Positions 1-10,437 of a stretch of DNA of 50,830 nucleotides are shown here, in pieces. The stretch is from NCBI GenBank assembly GCA_903772945.1, contig CAICTM010000729.1:1-50830 (forward strand), written 5' to 3'. The stretch comes from Seminavis robusta. Taxonomy: Eukaryota; Bacillariophyta; Bacillariophyceae; Naviculales; Naviculaceae. Position numbers and translations under genes: made by a program. Numbering within the stretch: position 1 is the first letter of the stretch; the number at the start of each line of letters is the position of its first letter. The notes under the pieces are model-generated. The model had not been told where the DNA came from. It saw only the letters and a list, made by a program, of their open reading frames with translations, and searched no databases.

Positions 1-370
1 CTTTCGTATCCCTCCAGCCCAACTCAGCAAAGTTTTGGTTCTGCCCCCCCCCCCCCCCCCCCCCCCCCCACCCCCCCCCCCCTTGTAGGCCTCAGAGTGC
101 CAGTCGTCGATGCAAAAGGTCCTGTAGATATCCTTGACCCTCTGGTTGCACTGGGCCTTAGCATTGTCGGACTGTATCCTGTTCATGGCACCAAGCTTTC
201 TGATCTCATCCATCAGATTCCTGATATAACTGGCATCGGAGTTTCCAGCGGGGCGAAGTGTCCTGTAGTGGGAGGTCCTGCCAATGAAAAGTTGGGCTGC
301 AGTGGACCCATCATCGATAGCCGGCGTGCTGCTATAGATTGTATCCGTGGCTACATCTTCGTGTCGTCTT
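1..370 (-). pseudogene. Start of copia integrase core, interrupted by a poly-G tract
   Basis: On the minus strand, about 370 to 83 reads EDVATDTIYSSTPAIDDG, AAQLFIGRTSHY, RKLGAMNRIQSDNAKAQ and IDDWHSEAYK. The spacing of the first Asp (in VATDTIY) and the second Asp (in IQSDNAKAQ) is that of the DDE integrase core of copia elements. After the homopolymer at 44-82 the expected continuation resumes as NQNFAELGWRDTK at 43-1. The integrase is thus cut by a 39-nt G-rich insertion that also changes frame. The third catalytic residue and everything beyond lie outside the window. Confidence 0.7.
44..82. repeat. Poly-C tract inside the integrase coding sequence
   Basis: Twenty-six C, one A, then twelve C (plus strand). 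It sits between two parts of the integrase that are adjacent in related elements. It is either a homopolymer expansion or a sequencing or assembly artefact. Confidence 0.9.
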
Positions 371-377
371 GGGATAT

Positions 378-1156
378 TCAGGATGGGGTTGGGAGACACG
401 ATCTGACCTCTAAGTGTCCTTCCCTGAGTGGCGCCCTTGGTTCCATACTGAGTGGTAGCATCGAGAGTTCGCTTGATGGTCTCATCGGCAACTCCTGGGA
501 AGAACCTCCTGAGTGTGGCTGTGCTCTGAGTCTTGATCTTCTTGACTTGGGTGGGAACTCAAGGACCGGTGTGGTGTTGGCCTTGTTGTTGGACAGAAGT
601 GGTTCCATGTCCGCGTCGTCCGATACAGCCTTAACCTTTGGCTTAGCTTGTGTTGAAGGTGGTCCTGAACAATCCTCCCAGCACCTGATGACAAAGGGGC
701 TGCCAAAGGGTGGGGCGGGGGGTAGTGCCGGCGCCGGCGTTTGGCCCGGGTTTGTACATGGCATTGCCATGGAGTATCAGGATCAGGAGCATAACCGTCA
801 CTGTCATCCGAGGAGTCTGGGTCATAACCGTGGGATGCCCGTTCTGTGAGAGGGGGAAGGTCAATCTCGTCTGAGATGATGTGCGCCATGGCTTCCATAA
901 TGCCACGACGATCAATGGACTGGTTTTGGCGGTCAGAGTGGTCAACGAAGTCGTCATCAAACACTCGAAGGCGCCCAAGAGGGTCCAGTGGGAAATCCCC
1001 ATCATCGTAGAGGGTGTTGTCCTGCTGAAAGAACCAGTCATCCGCAGGGGCAGAGTCAAGACAGGAGGAATCCCAGGATATGAGGGCTGGTGAGGTACAC
1101 ATGGGGGATACTGCTGTCACTGAGTTCCTGGTCAGTAGGTGGCGGCAGTTGGACAT
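378..1156 (-). pseudogene. Protease-integrase linker of the copia element
   Basis: Two minus-strand frames (482-1156 and 378-770) cover an acidic stretch (FDDDFVDHSDR, DPDSSDDSDGYAPDPD), then a basic stretch (RAKRRRRHY). This composition is usual for the spacer between protease and integrase in diatom copia polyproteins. The switch from the first frame to the second near 700 marks a frameshift. No catalytic motif lies here. I assign it by position and composition only. Confidence 0.5.
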
Positions 1157-1670
1157 AGGGTAGCCCGGATTGGATGGCCATGGGCACCCTGAAACCGTTG
1201 GGGGTCACAAAGTAGGTGTCAAGCCCGGTGACAGTCAGGGCCTTGTTATGGACACGGCACCCGAAAAGCTCCAACTGACCTGGGGAAAGAATGGTTTTCC
1301 CATGAGACATGGCAGCACCTTGGTGTATCAGACCAATGAGGGGACCATGGTCTGTGAGGATGTAAGCAGCTGCCGTGGCACGCTGGAGGTTCTGAACTGT
1401 ATGGTCATCAATGCCACTGAGATCAATAAATTGACCGTAACGGTGAATAACCCTGACATCCTTGCAAAGGATGCAGACGTTGGCTCCTCGGTCCAAGAGG
1501 GCTCGCCACATGAGCGTGGAACAGGAATGTTTGGAAACAGTGTAGATCATAGAACCGGGCGTGCTGGAATGCCCTGGAGACGAACGGTCCAGCACAGTAA
1601 CTGGTCGTTCCTTGCCATTTGCCGCGGAAGGTAGCCCTCCGAAGATAGGTGGCATGCACCCCGCGAGCAT
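1056..1670 (-). pseudogene. Copia aspartic protease region, altered active site
   Basis: The frame contains ALLDRGANVCIL (about 1467-1505), followed by a flap-like region and ILSPGQLELFGCRV. This arrangement matches the protease of diatom copia elements, where the catalytic motif is D-S/T-G-A. Here the residue after the catalytic Asp is Arg, which should impair catalysis. The frame then gives way to an Asp/Arg-rich linker. It follows gag with a gap of about 0.9 kb that contains only fragmentary frames. A domesticated use is not suggested by anything I see. Confidence 0.65.
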
Positions 1671-2536
1671 GGGTGGTGCCTGGTTTCCTGGGCTGGACCT
1701 GTCAGCACATAAACAGAACGCCCCTTCAAAAATCCGGCTCCGGCTCAGGTTCAGGCCGACGTACAGGCATCTGATAGAGGACCAGTAGGCCTGTAACTTG
1801 GTGTCGATGTCATCACCCGTGGCCTGGCAAAGGCAGATAGTGATGCAGAATCAGTATCAGGGCTGAACGAGACGTGTTAACCCTGCCGTTTGCCTGTTTG
1901 TTGACATCATTCGACGGACATCCCCAGGGTGTTGGTCATTTGCCTTCGCCTGGGGTGCCGAATGTGATGGGAAGCCGTAGGTTTGCCAACTGAAGGTGTC
2001 GTATCTGCCTGGTTTAGTCCAATGATAGCCCTGGTGTGTCCCCGACTGTAAGGTCAGCTTCGCTGTGGGGGTCCATTGTGCTGTTGGAACGTTGGATGGC
2101 GACGCGCGGGTGCTGCGGCTGGGATGCCATCAGTACTTTCTTGTCGTGGTCATCAAATTGTGCCAATTCTTCTTGCCCGTACTGTAAAGTTGGGTCCAAT
2201 GTTGTCTGGGAGCCGGACAGAGGGTCTCTCATGGCCGCAAACGCTTGGAGGATGAGTGGGGTCTCTGTGGGCTATTCATGCCATCAGGTTGCCCGACTTC
2301 ACCCTCAGACTCTTGATCATAGTCATTTGGCTCTGCGAGATCTACCAGGAGGTAGAACTTGTGGTTGACATCAAATCTGGTAGCAGCGTTGGTCAAGACC
2401 TCCTTGTATTTCTCATATGAAAGGACATGTGGGCACCGTTACTGCACATGTTCTCCTGTTCTCTGGCGCTGATGTCATTGAGGACTTGATGTCGATAAGC
2501 CTGCTGCAGGAACAGTTTCTGGATACTTCACTGAGT

Positions 2537-4553
2537 TTATCCTTGCGTTGGTCTTGGAGTCATTGTACCGTGTGAGAACCTCATCGTAGTGGATGATGAA
2601 CTCCACTGCGAACCTTGGTTGGTGAGTACTTGACCCTGGTGAGCCAGTTGAGGGTCTCCACAGACTCCAGTGTACCTTCCAAGAGGTGTGGGCATCCTGG
2701 ATAATGCATGTAGGATATGAAAGCAGTCACAATCATGAAAATGTTCCTTGACTATCACCTTGCCCTTGGTTGTCTTGATGATTTTCTGCAGGACCGCATA
2801 GAACCATTCGTTCATCCTACGGAGCTCAGAACGACTCCTGGTCCAATGGCACATATTGGAGTCAAAGAGAGCGTAGAATCCCTGTGCCCTAGCCGTTGTT
2901 ATAAACACGCTGTACCATTGGTCGAAGTCCTTGTTGGACTTGAGGGTGGGGTAGCATTGGCATCGGTTTAGCATGGAACAACTTGCGTCTGGACCGTCTC
3001 CTCCTCCACTCCTCCGGGCCAGCTGGAGGGTCACCACCGCCATCGGGATCCCAAGGGTCTCCGGGGGGTCCTCCTCCTGGGGAACCACCATACCTGCCCT
3101 TTCTGCTAAAGCCTCTGTGGTTGCCACCACCACCATGGTACCCGGAACCACCAGGGTCTCCAGGATCACCAAATCTGTCTGGAATCCTGCCTTGAGTTAC
3201 CTTGTCCATAGGAGATGTCCCTTCTAGATTGGAGAAGAGAGATGGTTTGGACCTGGGCCTTACAATATCGCTGTCTACCTGCTTGGATGGCTCCTCCATG
3301 GGCACGGTCTGGTATCCAGGTGAGGTATAGGCTGTGGTGGGAGTGAGGCCTGTGGTGACTGGTGTGTGGGTGGGTGGCTGATCATGGTTGAAGAACCTAT
3401 CCCTGACATCAGAGATGATCCACTCTCCTTGGTCAGTGAAGAATAAACCGTCAGGATACCTTCTGTTGACCCAATGTGCAGGGTTGGTTGGCACATTGGC
3501 AGGGAGTTCGTCGGCACTCAGTGCCCTATCATAGCGGACCCATACCTTCCGCATGTCAGGGTTGATGATCCACCTTCCTGAGTAGTGTGTTTCCTGCCTG
3601 TGGGGCAATGCCTCTGGAAAGATGAGATCTGGCTGTCTGTAGAACCGGTTGTCGTCTCCAGATCTGTGGTACCGTTTGGGGTATTGGAAGATGGCTGTAC
3701 TGCTAACAGGTTGAGCAGGTTGAGCTGCTGCGTGGTTGGATGACACCGGTGGTACAGGGGTGTAAGTAGTCTTTGTAGTCTTATCCTCCTCCTTGAGGGC
3801 CCTCAAATGGTCAATGACTTCATCTCCACAAGGTGGGATGGCACCATCCATATCCACTTGGGGCTGAGGGGATGGACCAAGATGGTCCTCAACATCACTC
3901 ATCAATCCTGAACCCAAACCAATTGGTTCTGAACTGCCTTGAGACTGTGCTATAGAACCAGTGGTTCCTTCCACACCTTGTCGCATGGGCAGTAAACCAT
4001 TAGGATGGTGATCCAATGAAGAGGATGCATTGGAAGGAATAGGGCTGATCCCTCCAATACCCATGAGGCCAAGTTGCTTGTTGGTTTGGTCCATCAAGGT
4101 ATGGACCAACCCATGGATGGAGACACTAGACTGGTTGATGTCCTGTTGTTGTTGGGATAGCCTGGCCTCAAAAGCAGCCTGGCGCTCCATGGTCTCCTCC
4201 TTTTGTTGGTGCAATGCCTCCACCAGTTGTGCTAGCTGTTGGCTAATCATGGTGGTATCATGCTTGGCAAGGTTGGAGGATGCAACAGATGATCCACTGA
4301 GTTGGTAAGATGGTGGGGGAACCACAGGTAGCCGGTGGACTGAGACTGGTGACTTGACAGGAGTGGATGGCGGTGGTTCAGTGCTACCTGGTGGTGTTGC
4401 CGGTGGTGGTGGTGGTAGCACCGGTGGTGTATTTGTTGCCGACGGTGTTGCCATATCCTGTGGTGGTGTCTGTTGCTGTTGCTGTTGCTGCAGCTGCTGC
4501 TGTTGGCGCTGCTGCTGTTGCTTCTTCCTCCTCTTGCTTTTACTGGTACCCAT
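2537..4553 (-). pseudogene. CoDi-type gag, frameshifted
   Basis: The open frame runs from an ATG at 4553 (protein begins MGTSKSKRRKK) to 2889. It then continues in another frame from about 2970 down to 2537. The N-terminus is a basic patch followed by a broken poly-Gln tract (about 4470-4530) and Pro/Thr-rich low complexity. The middle is acidic and the C-terminal part is Gly/Pro-rich. The shifted part holds the conserved gag core: DFDQWYSVFITTARAQG, then MNEWFYAVLQKIIKTTKGK and a His/Cys stretch. That pattern is typical of the capsid-like region of diatom copia elements (family knowledge). An upstream extension of the frame to 4676 lacks an ATG. At least one frameshift means no intact gag is made from this copy. 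Confidence 0.7.
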
Positions 4554-5198
4554 TGTGACCGCTGTTGTGCTGGCTGAGTGTGTAGAGGTGTTGGACAAGA
4601 ACTGCCACGAAAAATCCAAATGTAGACTTGAGGTCTTGCACTGCCAGTCAATGACTAAACAGAGGCTGCTTGACACACTGGTACCCTTGGATTCCTTCGA
4701 AGTGACCGTACGGTGCTCTCGTGGTGTTGCGAGTTACCCTTGGAAGTCACTCGTAACAGTGGATCGATCCGTATCTTCCCACGGAGTTCTGAATATCCAC
4801 GAAATTGTGAGGACGTTGGTCGCGCGATGTGTCGGCTTGCTTTCGGAACAGAGGTACGGTGTCTTGTGAGTACCGTGTGAGTACCGGTTCCCTTTCACGC
4901 AGTATCCTCCGGAGGCACGACTGGGGATTTCCGTACGAAAAAGTTCGACAATGGCGCTACCAACAGGAAATGCCGTCGGCCGACTGACTGATGCCGATTA
5001 ACAAGGAACTGTCTGGACAGTCTTGTAGAGAAGGTCCAGGTTGGTAGGAAACCGTCTTGGTTTGGGCTCAATCGGTCGCGATTCCAGTTTTCGGTCGTCG
5101 ATCTGTCGACAGGTCTCTATCGGCTGATTTGGCAACTCGCTTCGCTCTTCTTCACTCGATTTCCTCACGTAGCCACTCCTTGCGCCTGCAATCTGCGA

Positions 5199-5640
5199 CA
5201 ATGTTAATCCGATGAGATTCAGTCAGGGTAGATGCACAAGGAGCTGGGAGTGGAGAGCTCTGCTTGGAGGTCTCACTCCTCTGGCACTTGGGAATGTGTG
5301 CCAGCCACAAAGCTGGCTGCCACTGTTATTCAATCTCCACGGCAATGATTGAACAACTTACTCTTTGCCTTGGCACAATCCACACAGGAAGGCTTCAACT
5401 GTGGGGAAACTAGTGCTACTGAGGCTGTATCTGGTCAACTATCCTTTCATTACTTCTTCTTCTTTAAACTATAACATGTACACAAAATCCTCGACAGCAC
5501 TCAGCCATGCAGCTTTGGCTCTCTTGCATCTCATTTGGCTGGTGCTGGCAAGCTAACTTTCTATATTGGTCTTGGCTGAGGAACAGCATCATCATTGGGT
5601 ATATAGAGTTCCTCAGCTATTTCTGTATTGCCAGATGGCT
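5199..5640 (-). repeat. Candidate 5' LTR of the copia element
   Basis: The minus strand reads ...CGGATTAACA ending at 5199, a plausible copia-type LTR end (TG...CA with an AACA terminus). A TATA-like CTCTATATACCC lies at about 5596-5607. The outer boundary cannot be fixed because the partner LTR is outside the window. The base after the LTR end reads TTGTCGCAGATTG and gives no TGG-initiated primer-binding site, which weakens the call. No gene is seen in 5200-5790. Confidence 0.3.
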
Positions 5641-5789
5641 GCACTGCTGACCTTACTGTTGGAGTATACAGATGTCACAGCGATTCTTCCACCTGGCTAA
5701 ACCAGCACAGCTGCTTCGCACCACAATGGGAGTTCACGTGGATTTCCACTCATCGATTATAGAGCCTGTGACGTAGCAGAAGGCACTGG

Positions 5790-6042
5790 GTGCATCAAAA
5801 CCAGTCTTGTATGGATCCCAGACCGACGAGGCCGACGGGGTCCAAAATGTTTTACCTCAACTTCTGTTCTGGCTTGTCTCCTGTTGACGTTCCGTGGTTC
5901 CCACACCGCACTATTAATAGCTCTGTCCCCATCCTCATCTTAGCCATCGAGGCCGCTATCGCCACCACCTTCCTCCCAGCACTTTTTGGGGTCGCTCCTT
6001 CGGAGCTTCCCGCCCGCCAACTCACCAGCTTGCCAGTCAAAG
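5790..6042 (+). pseudogene. Non-LTR retrotransposon pol, fragment upstream of gypsy insertion
   Basis: The frame ends at the gypsy insertion and reads FLPALFGVAPSELPARQ, then LTSLPVK. A proline/leucine-rich 'ipaltG...ps...er.l.sLP.r.gGLg.p.P' segment is common to the region between reverse transcriptase and the C-terminal domain of site-specific-type non-LTR elements (family knowledge). Removing the gypsy element and one copy of its target duplication joins this frame exactly to AAGLALPNP at 10438 onward. An in-frame stop at 5769 and the lack of RT motifs upstream show that the 5' part is lost, as in most 5'-truncated LINE copies. The frame has no ATG at its left end. Confidence 0.6.
6039..6042. 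repeat. Target-site duplication of gypsy insertion (AAAG; partner 10434-10437)
   Basis: AAAG precedes the TG of the left LTR and follows the CA of the right LTR. Collapsing the two copies restores the reading frame of the interrupted non-LTR element, an independent confirmation of both boundaries. Confidence 0.85.
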
Positions 6043-6469
6043 TGCACTACGCTAAAAGCTAGTGTAAAGATCTTTCGAGTGTTTTGAGTTTGAGAGAATG
6101 AAAGTTATGAGAGGATTAGAAAGCTATGAAAAACTAATCAACGAGAGAGATCCACAATCAAAGGATCGTAGATCTGAACTCCCACGGGAGACTGTAGAGT
6201 GTGATAGAGTAGGTTGCGGTAGCAATCCTACTCACTCCACGATCCAAAAACGGAACGCGTGGAAGATTCGTCTAGCATTTATCTAGTAGCGTGGAAGTAC
6301 TCCACGCTGGCTAAATATCTAGAGCGATGTTTCATCATCAACCTAGTATGACTAGAGCGGTCATTGAGAACCCTGTCTCAATGACTATTCACGAGAGACT
6401 CAGTCATGAGTCGAACTCAAACCCTATCTAGTATCGAGTCGCGAATAAGGCTAAGAGCCGTGTATTGCA
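6043..6469 (-). repeat. Gypsy 3' LTR
   Basis: 427 bp, starting TGCACTACG and ending TATTGCA on the plus strand. It is a direct repeat of 10021-10433. The polypurine tract adjoining its inner end identifies it as the 3' LTR of a minus-strand element. Confidence 0.93.
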
Positions 6470-6481
6470 TTCGCCCCCTGA
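6470..6481 (-). promoter_or_regulatory. Polypurine tract of gypsy element
   Basis: The minus strand reads CAGGGGGCGAA directly before the 3' LTR start (TGCAATACACGG). This is the expected position of the plus-strand primer for reverse transcription. Confidence 0.75.
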
Positions 6482-6601
6482 CAAGGGTCACGGAAGGTAC
6501 GACATCAGTCGGACAAGGAGAACATATTAATTAAAGTGCGGGGCACTCTCCGGAGATTGGATGTAGACATGTGCGTCGCACGATGGCAATCCTACAAGGG
6601 G

Positions 6602-7003
6602 ATCAGGCCTTGTATGGGTGTAAATACCTTATGTTCCAAGTCTGGTAGACTGTGCCGCTACTGGCGGTAGTATGTCGGAGCCGTACAGTGCCATTGTTAT
6701 TGACTCGGTCTGTGTGGTAAGGACCTTGTGCGTTGGCTGACCGTACTAACGGTTTTGATACTGATGAATCATCATAGTATCGTTGACATGGTGTTGATGA
6801 GGGACACGTGTCGTGTTCTCCTTATCGGTGTTTTTCTGGATAAGTCGTTGGCGACGTTCCTTAATGTATTTCCGGTTTGCTTTGAAACGGATGTAGTGAG
6901 TCTTGTCACGATTGACGCGCGTGAACTTGCGACGAAGTCCATGTTCATCCCGGAGAGTCTTCTCGACCTCTGCACGGGACTCACGTTCTCTGTTCCATGA
7001 CAA
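6602..7003 (-). pseudogene. Gypsy integrase C-terminal tail (GPY-type)
   Basis: The frame 6746-7003 reads KANRKYIKERRQRLIQKN and TTRVPHQHHVNDTMM. After a frame shift, QGPYHTDRVNNNGTVRLRH and WNIRYLHPYKA end at a stop at 6602. This is the GPY/F module at the end of gypsy integrases, with its 'GPY...NNGTV...R.lhPY.a' pattern (family knowledge). The zinc-binding and DDE core domains that should precede it are absent. The tail therefore follows the RT through an internal deletion of about 1.5-2 kb, with the junction near 7000-7080. Confidence 0.65.
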
Positions 7004-7079
7004 CCGGTCATGGATACTGGGTAAACCACGTCTGTTTCAGAACGGTGGTTACTCCGTCTGCTGTCTTGGAGCAGCCCTT

Positions 7080-7880
7080 GGTAGTTCGTTGGTCCAATGA
7101 ATCTACGAAGTTCCTTCCTGTTGGTAGGAAGAGCGATAGCTGGATCACATCTGTTATCTTTTTTAGTTAAGGGTTGGATTCCTTCTCGAGTAGTCCAACT
7201 GTCTAGATACTCCAGTTCTTCCTTTCGAGGAAGGCCTTGGTAGTGTTGATTTCAACCCCGACTTCTTGAAGTCTTTGGAAAAGGTCATCTAACTATTCAA
7301 CGCGATCCGCCAGATCGACGTCAGTTAGGATGAGTTGATCATCAATGTATGCACGGACATTTTCTAAGTCATGCATGCGTGTTTTCATCTTCTTTTGGAA
7401 GATGTCGGGACTATTACATAGGCCCATTGGCAACCTCTGGTACTCGTGCTTTCCCCTCGGGAGTGCAATGGTACAGTGTTGCTTCGAGTGAGGTGACAGC
7501 TCGATGTGGTAGTGTCCCGTGTTCAGGTCTAGACTAGTAGCGCACTTGAATCCATTTAGGTTCAAGAGCATGTCCTGTATTTTTGGGATAGGATAAGGCT
7601 TCCGCTTGATCCTTTTGTTCGGTTCCCGAAAATCAGAGATGAATCGTACAGATCCCTCTTTCTTGGGAATGATAAAAGTTGGTGCCGCCCACTTGGAACG
7701 ATTCACCTTCTTGAGTACTCCTGCCTCGCAGAGACGTTCAACCTCCTTCTTAAGAGTGTTGGTATGGACCCGTGGAGTAGGGTGAGCCCTAGTATAATAG
7801 GATTTAGCGTCGGGACGAAGTTCTACTTCGTAGTCGTCCATTCGCAACTCTCCAAAGTATCCTCGACTGGGTCGAAGCAC
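7080..7880 (-). pseudogene. Gypsy reverse transcriptase, C-terminally truncated
   Basis: A continuous frame (7293-7880, 195 aa) carries RT motifs in order: KWAAPTFIIPKKEGSVRFISD, then RIKRKPYPIPKIQDML, CATSLDLNTGHYHIEL, EYQRLPMGLCNSPDIFQ and the catalytic YIDDQLIL (about 7324-7350). Gln replaces the usual Leu after YIDD. Past 7293 the sequence shifts frame, but RT-thumb similarity continues as VGVEINTTKAFLERK and later LRRFIG-like residues down to about 7080. RNase H never appears. The catalytic Asp pair is intact, yet the truncation makes the copy non-autonomous. Confidence 0.8.
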
Positions 7881-7955
7881 TTGGTTGAAAAGGCATGAGG
7901 CAGTTCTTGCTCTTCCTTATTTAACGGGTTTCGACTCTGGCACATCTGCTTAAGT

Positions 7956-8503
7956 CTATTTGTTCGTATGTCGTATCAAGAATCTTCTTGAGACATCTGC
8001 ATTGTCGCTGACAGCTGCAAGGATCGGGAATGGGAATTTCTCCTTTCTATTGGTATCGCACTCTTTCGCAGGAAAAATGCGCGGTTCCACCCCATGACAT
8101 GGTAGTGAAATCAAGTTGATTCTTGGGTCGCAGAGAGTGTCTTGACCTATGATCATTTTTGCGCCCCCAAGTTCTTGGTGACGTGTAAATTCATTCGAAA
8201 TTCTATTATCGTGGAACTCAGGAATCACGAGTGTGCCCTTACACTTCGTGCGGGGTTTCAATTCCTTATAGAAGCAGTCCGTAATGTTTGGACGCCCCAT
8301 GATTCTTCATGAGTAAACTCTTAGCATGAGTTTGAGTAATAAAGTTCCGGATGCTCCTGTATCCAGTAAGCAACAGAGTGTAACGGGTTTTTGTTTCCCT
8401 TTCTCTCGTCTGTTAAATCTAACATAGACATAGTTTCGAGGTCTCTTGTCTTGCGACGTTGATGAGTTGATTGGCCATGGACGAAGTTAACGATGCTGAA
8501 CAA
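7956..8503 (-). pseudogene. Gypsy retropepsin region
   Basis: The catalytic motif LLDTGASGT is read on the minus strand at 8343-8369, in a frame that stops soon after. The domain resumes in 7956-8300, where GGAKMIIGQDTLCD corresponds to the second half of a retropepsin (hydrophobic-hydrophobic-G-x-D). The catalytic DTGA is intact, but the two halves are in different frames, so the protease is not produced as one piece here. Confidence 0.65.
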
Positions 8504-8747
8504 TCGTCATTGTCTAGTTGAGTAGTTGCTAGGCAATTATCTAATTTGCCGTAGACTTCATTAGTTGCAAACAAATCTTGTTTACTATTTAGTGAGATAT
8601 CTTCATCACTTAGTGTATGAGAATCGGAACATGGTTCCGTTGAATCATAATCCTGGCCTAATCCTCAACGGAGATCTCTCCATCCGAATGATTGAAATCG
8701 AATTCGGCAAGCGCCTTGTCAACAGCAGCATTTTCTTGTCCATCATG

Positions 8748-9964
8748 TTAATGGATCCAACAGAGGAGTCGTCCTCGTTGTCGGAGTTTGTCTGACTTGC
8801 GCTTGGCAACATGGTTGCATTCGCTTTTCTTCTTGCGATCAGCCTTGACCGCAGCGTTGGAAACTTTCTTCATAAGGACAGAGAGTTCCTTCTTGGTGTA
8901 GGTCTTGGCGTCGTCGGACTTGGTTTCCAAGTCTGTTCTTGTTGTACGCTGGCTTGTTATCGTTGTCAGACGAGGACTGAGACTTGGCCTTGAGCTTTTC
9001 AGAGTCATGCAGTCAGCAGTGTTGTGAGTGCTGGACTCGTGGTAGTCGCACCATTTTTCTTCGTTCTTGGAAGAGTGGTCGTTGTTGCGAGTAGACTTGT
9101 ACTTTTGCTGTTGTTCTTCTTCGAAGGAGCTTGCTTGGTATCACCGCCTTTGTCAAAGTCTTCGGAGGATTCCATGCGTTCGCAGAATCCAATGTTTCTC
9201 CGATAGGAGCTGAGAAAGGATCGAAGTCTGTTCGTCCATCTTCTTCATTCACGAGCGTGGAATTCCATGACAACAATGTCAATGACTTCGTCATGGTTCA
9301 ACGTTTGGTTGGGTCCAAAAGGTGGTAGACGAGGAAGTTCATCGTGTTCATCCGACTGAGGTGTTTGACATAAGCCCGAGTAGACATTCAGCAGGCTTAC
9401 GCATCTTGCGGCCATGAAGCGTTTCTGCTTTTCAAGAGCCTTGTAGGGACAGACCGCTTCGACACAGGCATTTATGCCGAACGTAATGTCAGTGTCGTCC
9501 AAAGCAGGCTGAGCTGCTCCGTCCAGGCATTCTGGAAACGTGCTTGGAAAGTGGCTTGTCTTCACGCCACGTATGTCGCGTGGAGGAATCGTTTGACTGC
9601 AATCTGGCGCAAGGCATTCCAACGTAGTTCACGGTGGCCTGCACAGCTAGATTCGTAACTGCTCTTTGCAGAGCTAGAAGTCATTTCCTTGAGGAGGTTA
9701 TGTTTGTCGGTAGGGTAGCAATGGCGAGCCCAACGAGAGACCTCTTCCATGCGTCCAGCCCACTTGATGGTTGACGTGGAGTCTCAGATCCATTGATGAT
9801 TTGGACCTTAAGGTGTACTTGGCGCTGTTAGCATCTGCTGGAACAGTGCGAAGTTTGTAGGTGGTAGGCGAGAATCGTCGATTTCGCTTCATCGTCGAGG
9901 TCGATGGAGGAGGGATTGGTTTGTCACGCAGCTTAGACTCGAAGCTGTGTATGCTCTTTGGCAA
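8748..9964 (-). pseudogene. Gypsy gag, broken into several frames
   Basis: Overlapping minus-strand frames (9698-9964, 9562-9750, 9245-9622, 9013-9294, 8748-9008) together give one gag. The capsid region contains KALEKQKRFMAARC, then LPRLPPFGPNQTLNHDEVID, matching the capsid core of diatom gypsy elements. A C-x2-H-x4-H-x4-C knuckle (CDYHESSTHNTADC) lies at about 9010-9052. After it comes a Lys-rich helix (KKELSVLMKK). At least four frame changes occur within 1.2 kb. They may be decay, but single-base indels are also the pattern that separates the two LTRs of this copy. Confidence 0.7.
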
Positions 9965-10020
9965 TCTTCATGTGAGGAATAGGTTGAGGTAGCTGAAAGC
10001 TATTGTGTTTTGTAACAAAA

Positions 10021-10433
10021 TGCTACGTAAAAGCTAGTGTAAAGATCTTTCGAGTTTTTGGTTTGAGAGAATGAAGTTATGAGAGGATTAGAAAGCTATG
10101 AAAAACTAATCAACGAGAGAACTACAATCAAAGGATCGTAGATCTGAACTCCCGGGGAGCTGTAGAGTGTGATAGAGTAGTTGCGGTAGCAATCCTACTC
10201 ACTCCACGATCCAAAAACGGAACGCGTGAAGATTCGTCTAGCATTTCTAGTAGCGTGGAAGTACTCCACGCTGGCTAAATATCTAGAGCGATGTTTCATC
10301 ATCAACCTAGTATGACTAGAGCGGTCATTGAGAACCCTGTCTCAATGACTATTCACGAGAGACTCAGTCATGAGTCGAACTCAAACCCTATCTAGGATCG
10401 AGTCGCGAATAAGGCTAAGAGCCGTGTATTGCA
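10021..10433 (-). repeat. Gypsy 5' LTR
   Basis: 413 bp, direct repeat of 6043-6469. It is 14 nt shorter through many 1-2 nt gaps, nearly all in the first 225 bp. The last 200 bp differ by about one base (CTAGTATC versus CTAGGATC). The sequence next to its inner end, TTTTGTTACAAAACAC on the minus strand, is where a primer-binding site should be, but it lacks the usual TGG start. Confidence 0.93.
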
Positions 10434-10437
10434 AAAG

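Larger units (their letters stand above)
1..5198 (-). mobile_element. Ty1/copia (CoDi-type) LTR retrotransposon remnant, internal region
   Basis: Reading on the minus strand from about 5198 towards 1, the order is a leader of about 0.6 kb, a glutamine-rich gag, an aspartic protease, a Asp/Arg-rich linker and the beginning of an integrase. Integrase following protease without an intervening reverse transcriptase is the Ty1/copia order. The gag core (FYAVLQKIIKTTKGK) and the integrase start resemble diatom CoDi elements as I know them. Coding is spread over all three frames with shifts, so this copy is decayed or the sequence carries indels. Reverse transcriptase, RNase H and the 3' LTR would lie left of position 1. 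Confidence 0.8.
6043..10433 (-). mobile_element. Ty3/gypsy LTR retrotransposon, internally deleted
   Basis: A 4391-bp element lies between LTRs of 427 and 413 bp. It begins TG and ends CA, and is flanked by AAAG at 6039-6042 and 10434-10437. Orientation is minus: gag (9964-8748), protease (8503-7956), reverse transcriptase (7880 to about 7080), then directly the C-terminal tail of integrase (7003-6602), polypurine tract and 3' LTR. RNase H and the integrase core are missing, so it cannot transpose alone. It is inserted in the coding sequence of a non-LTR element. Confidence 0.92.

Noticed and set aside
4992..5206. GATTAACA (near 4995) and TGTTAATC (5199) as ends of a very small LTR element
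   Set aside because: The sequences outside these words do not match each other, so no pair of terminal repeats exists.
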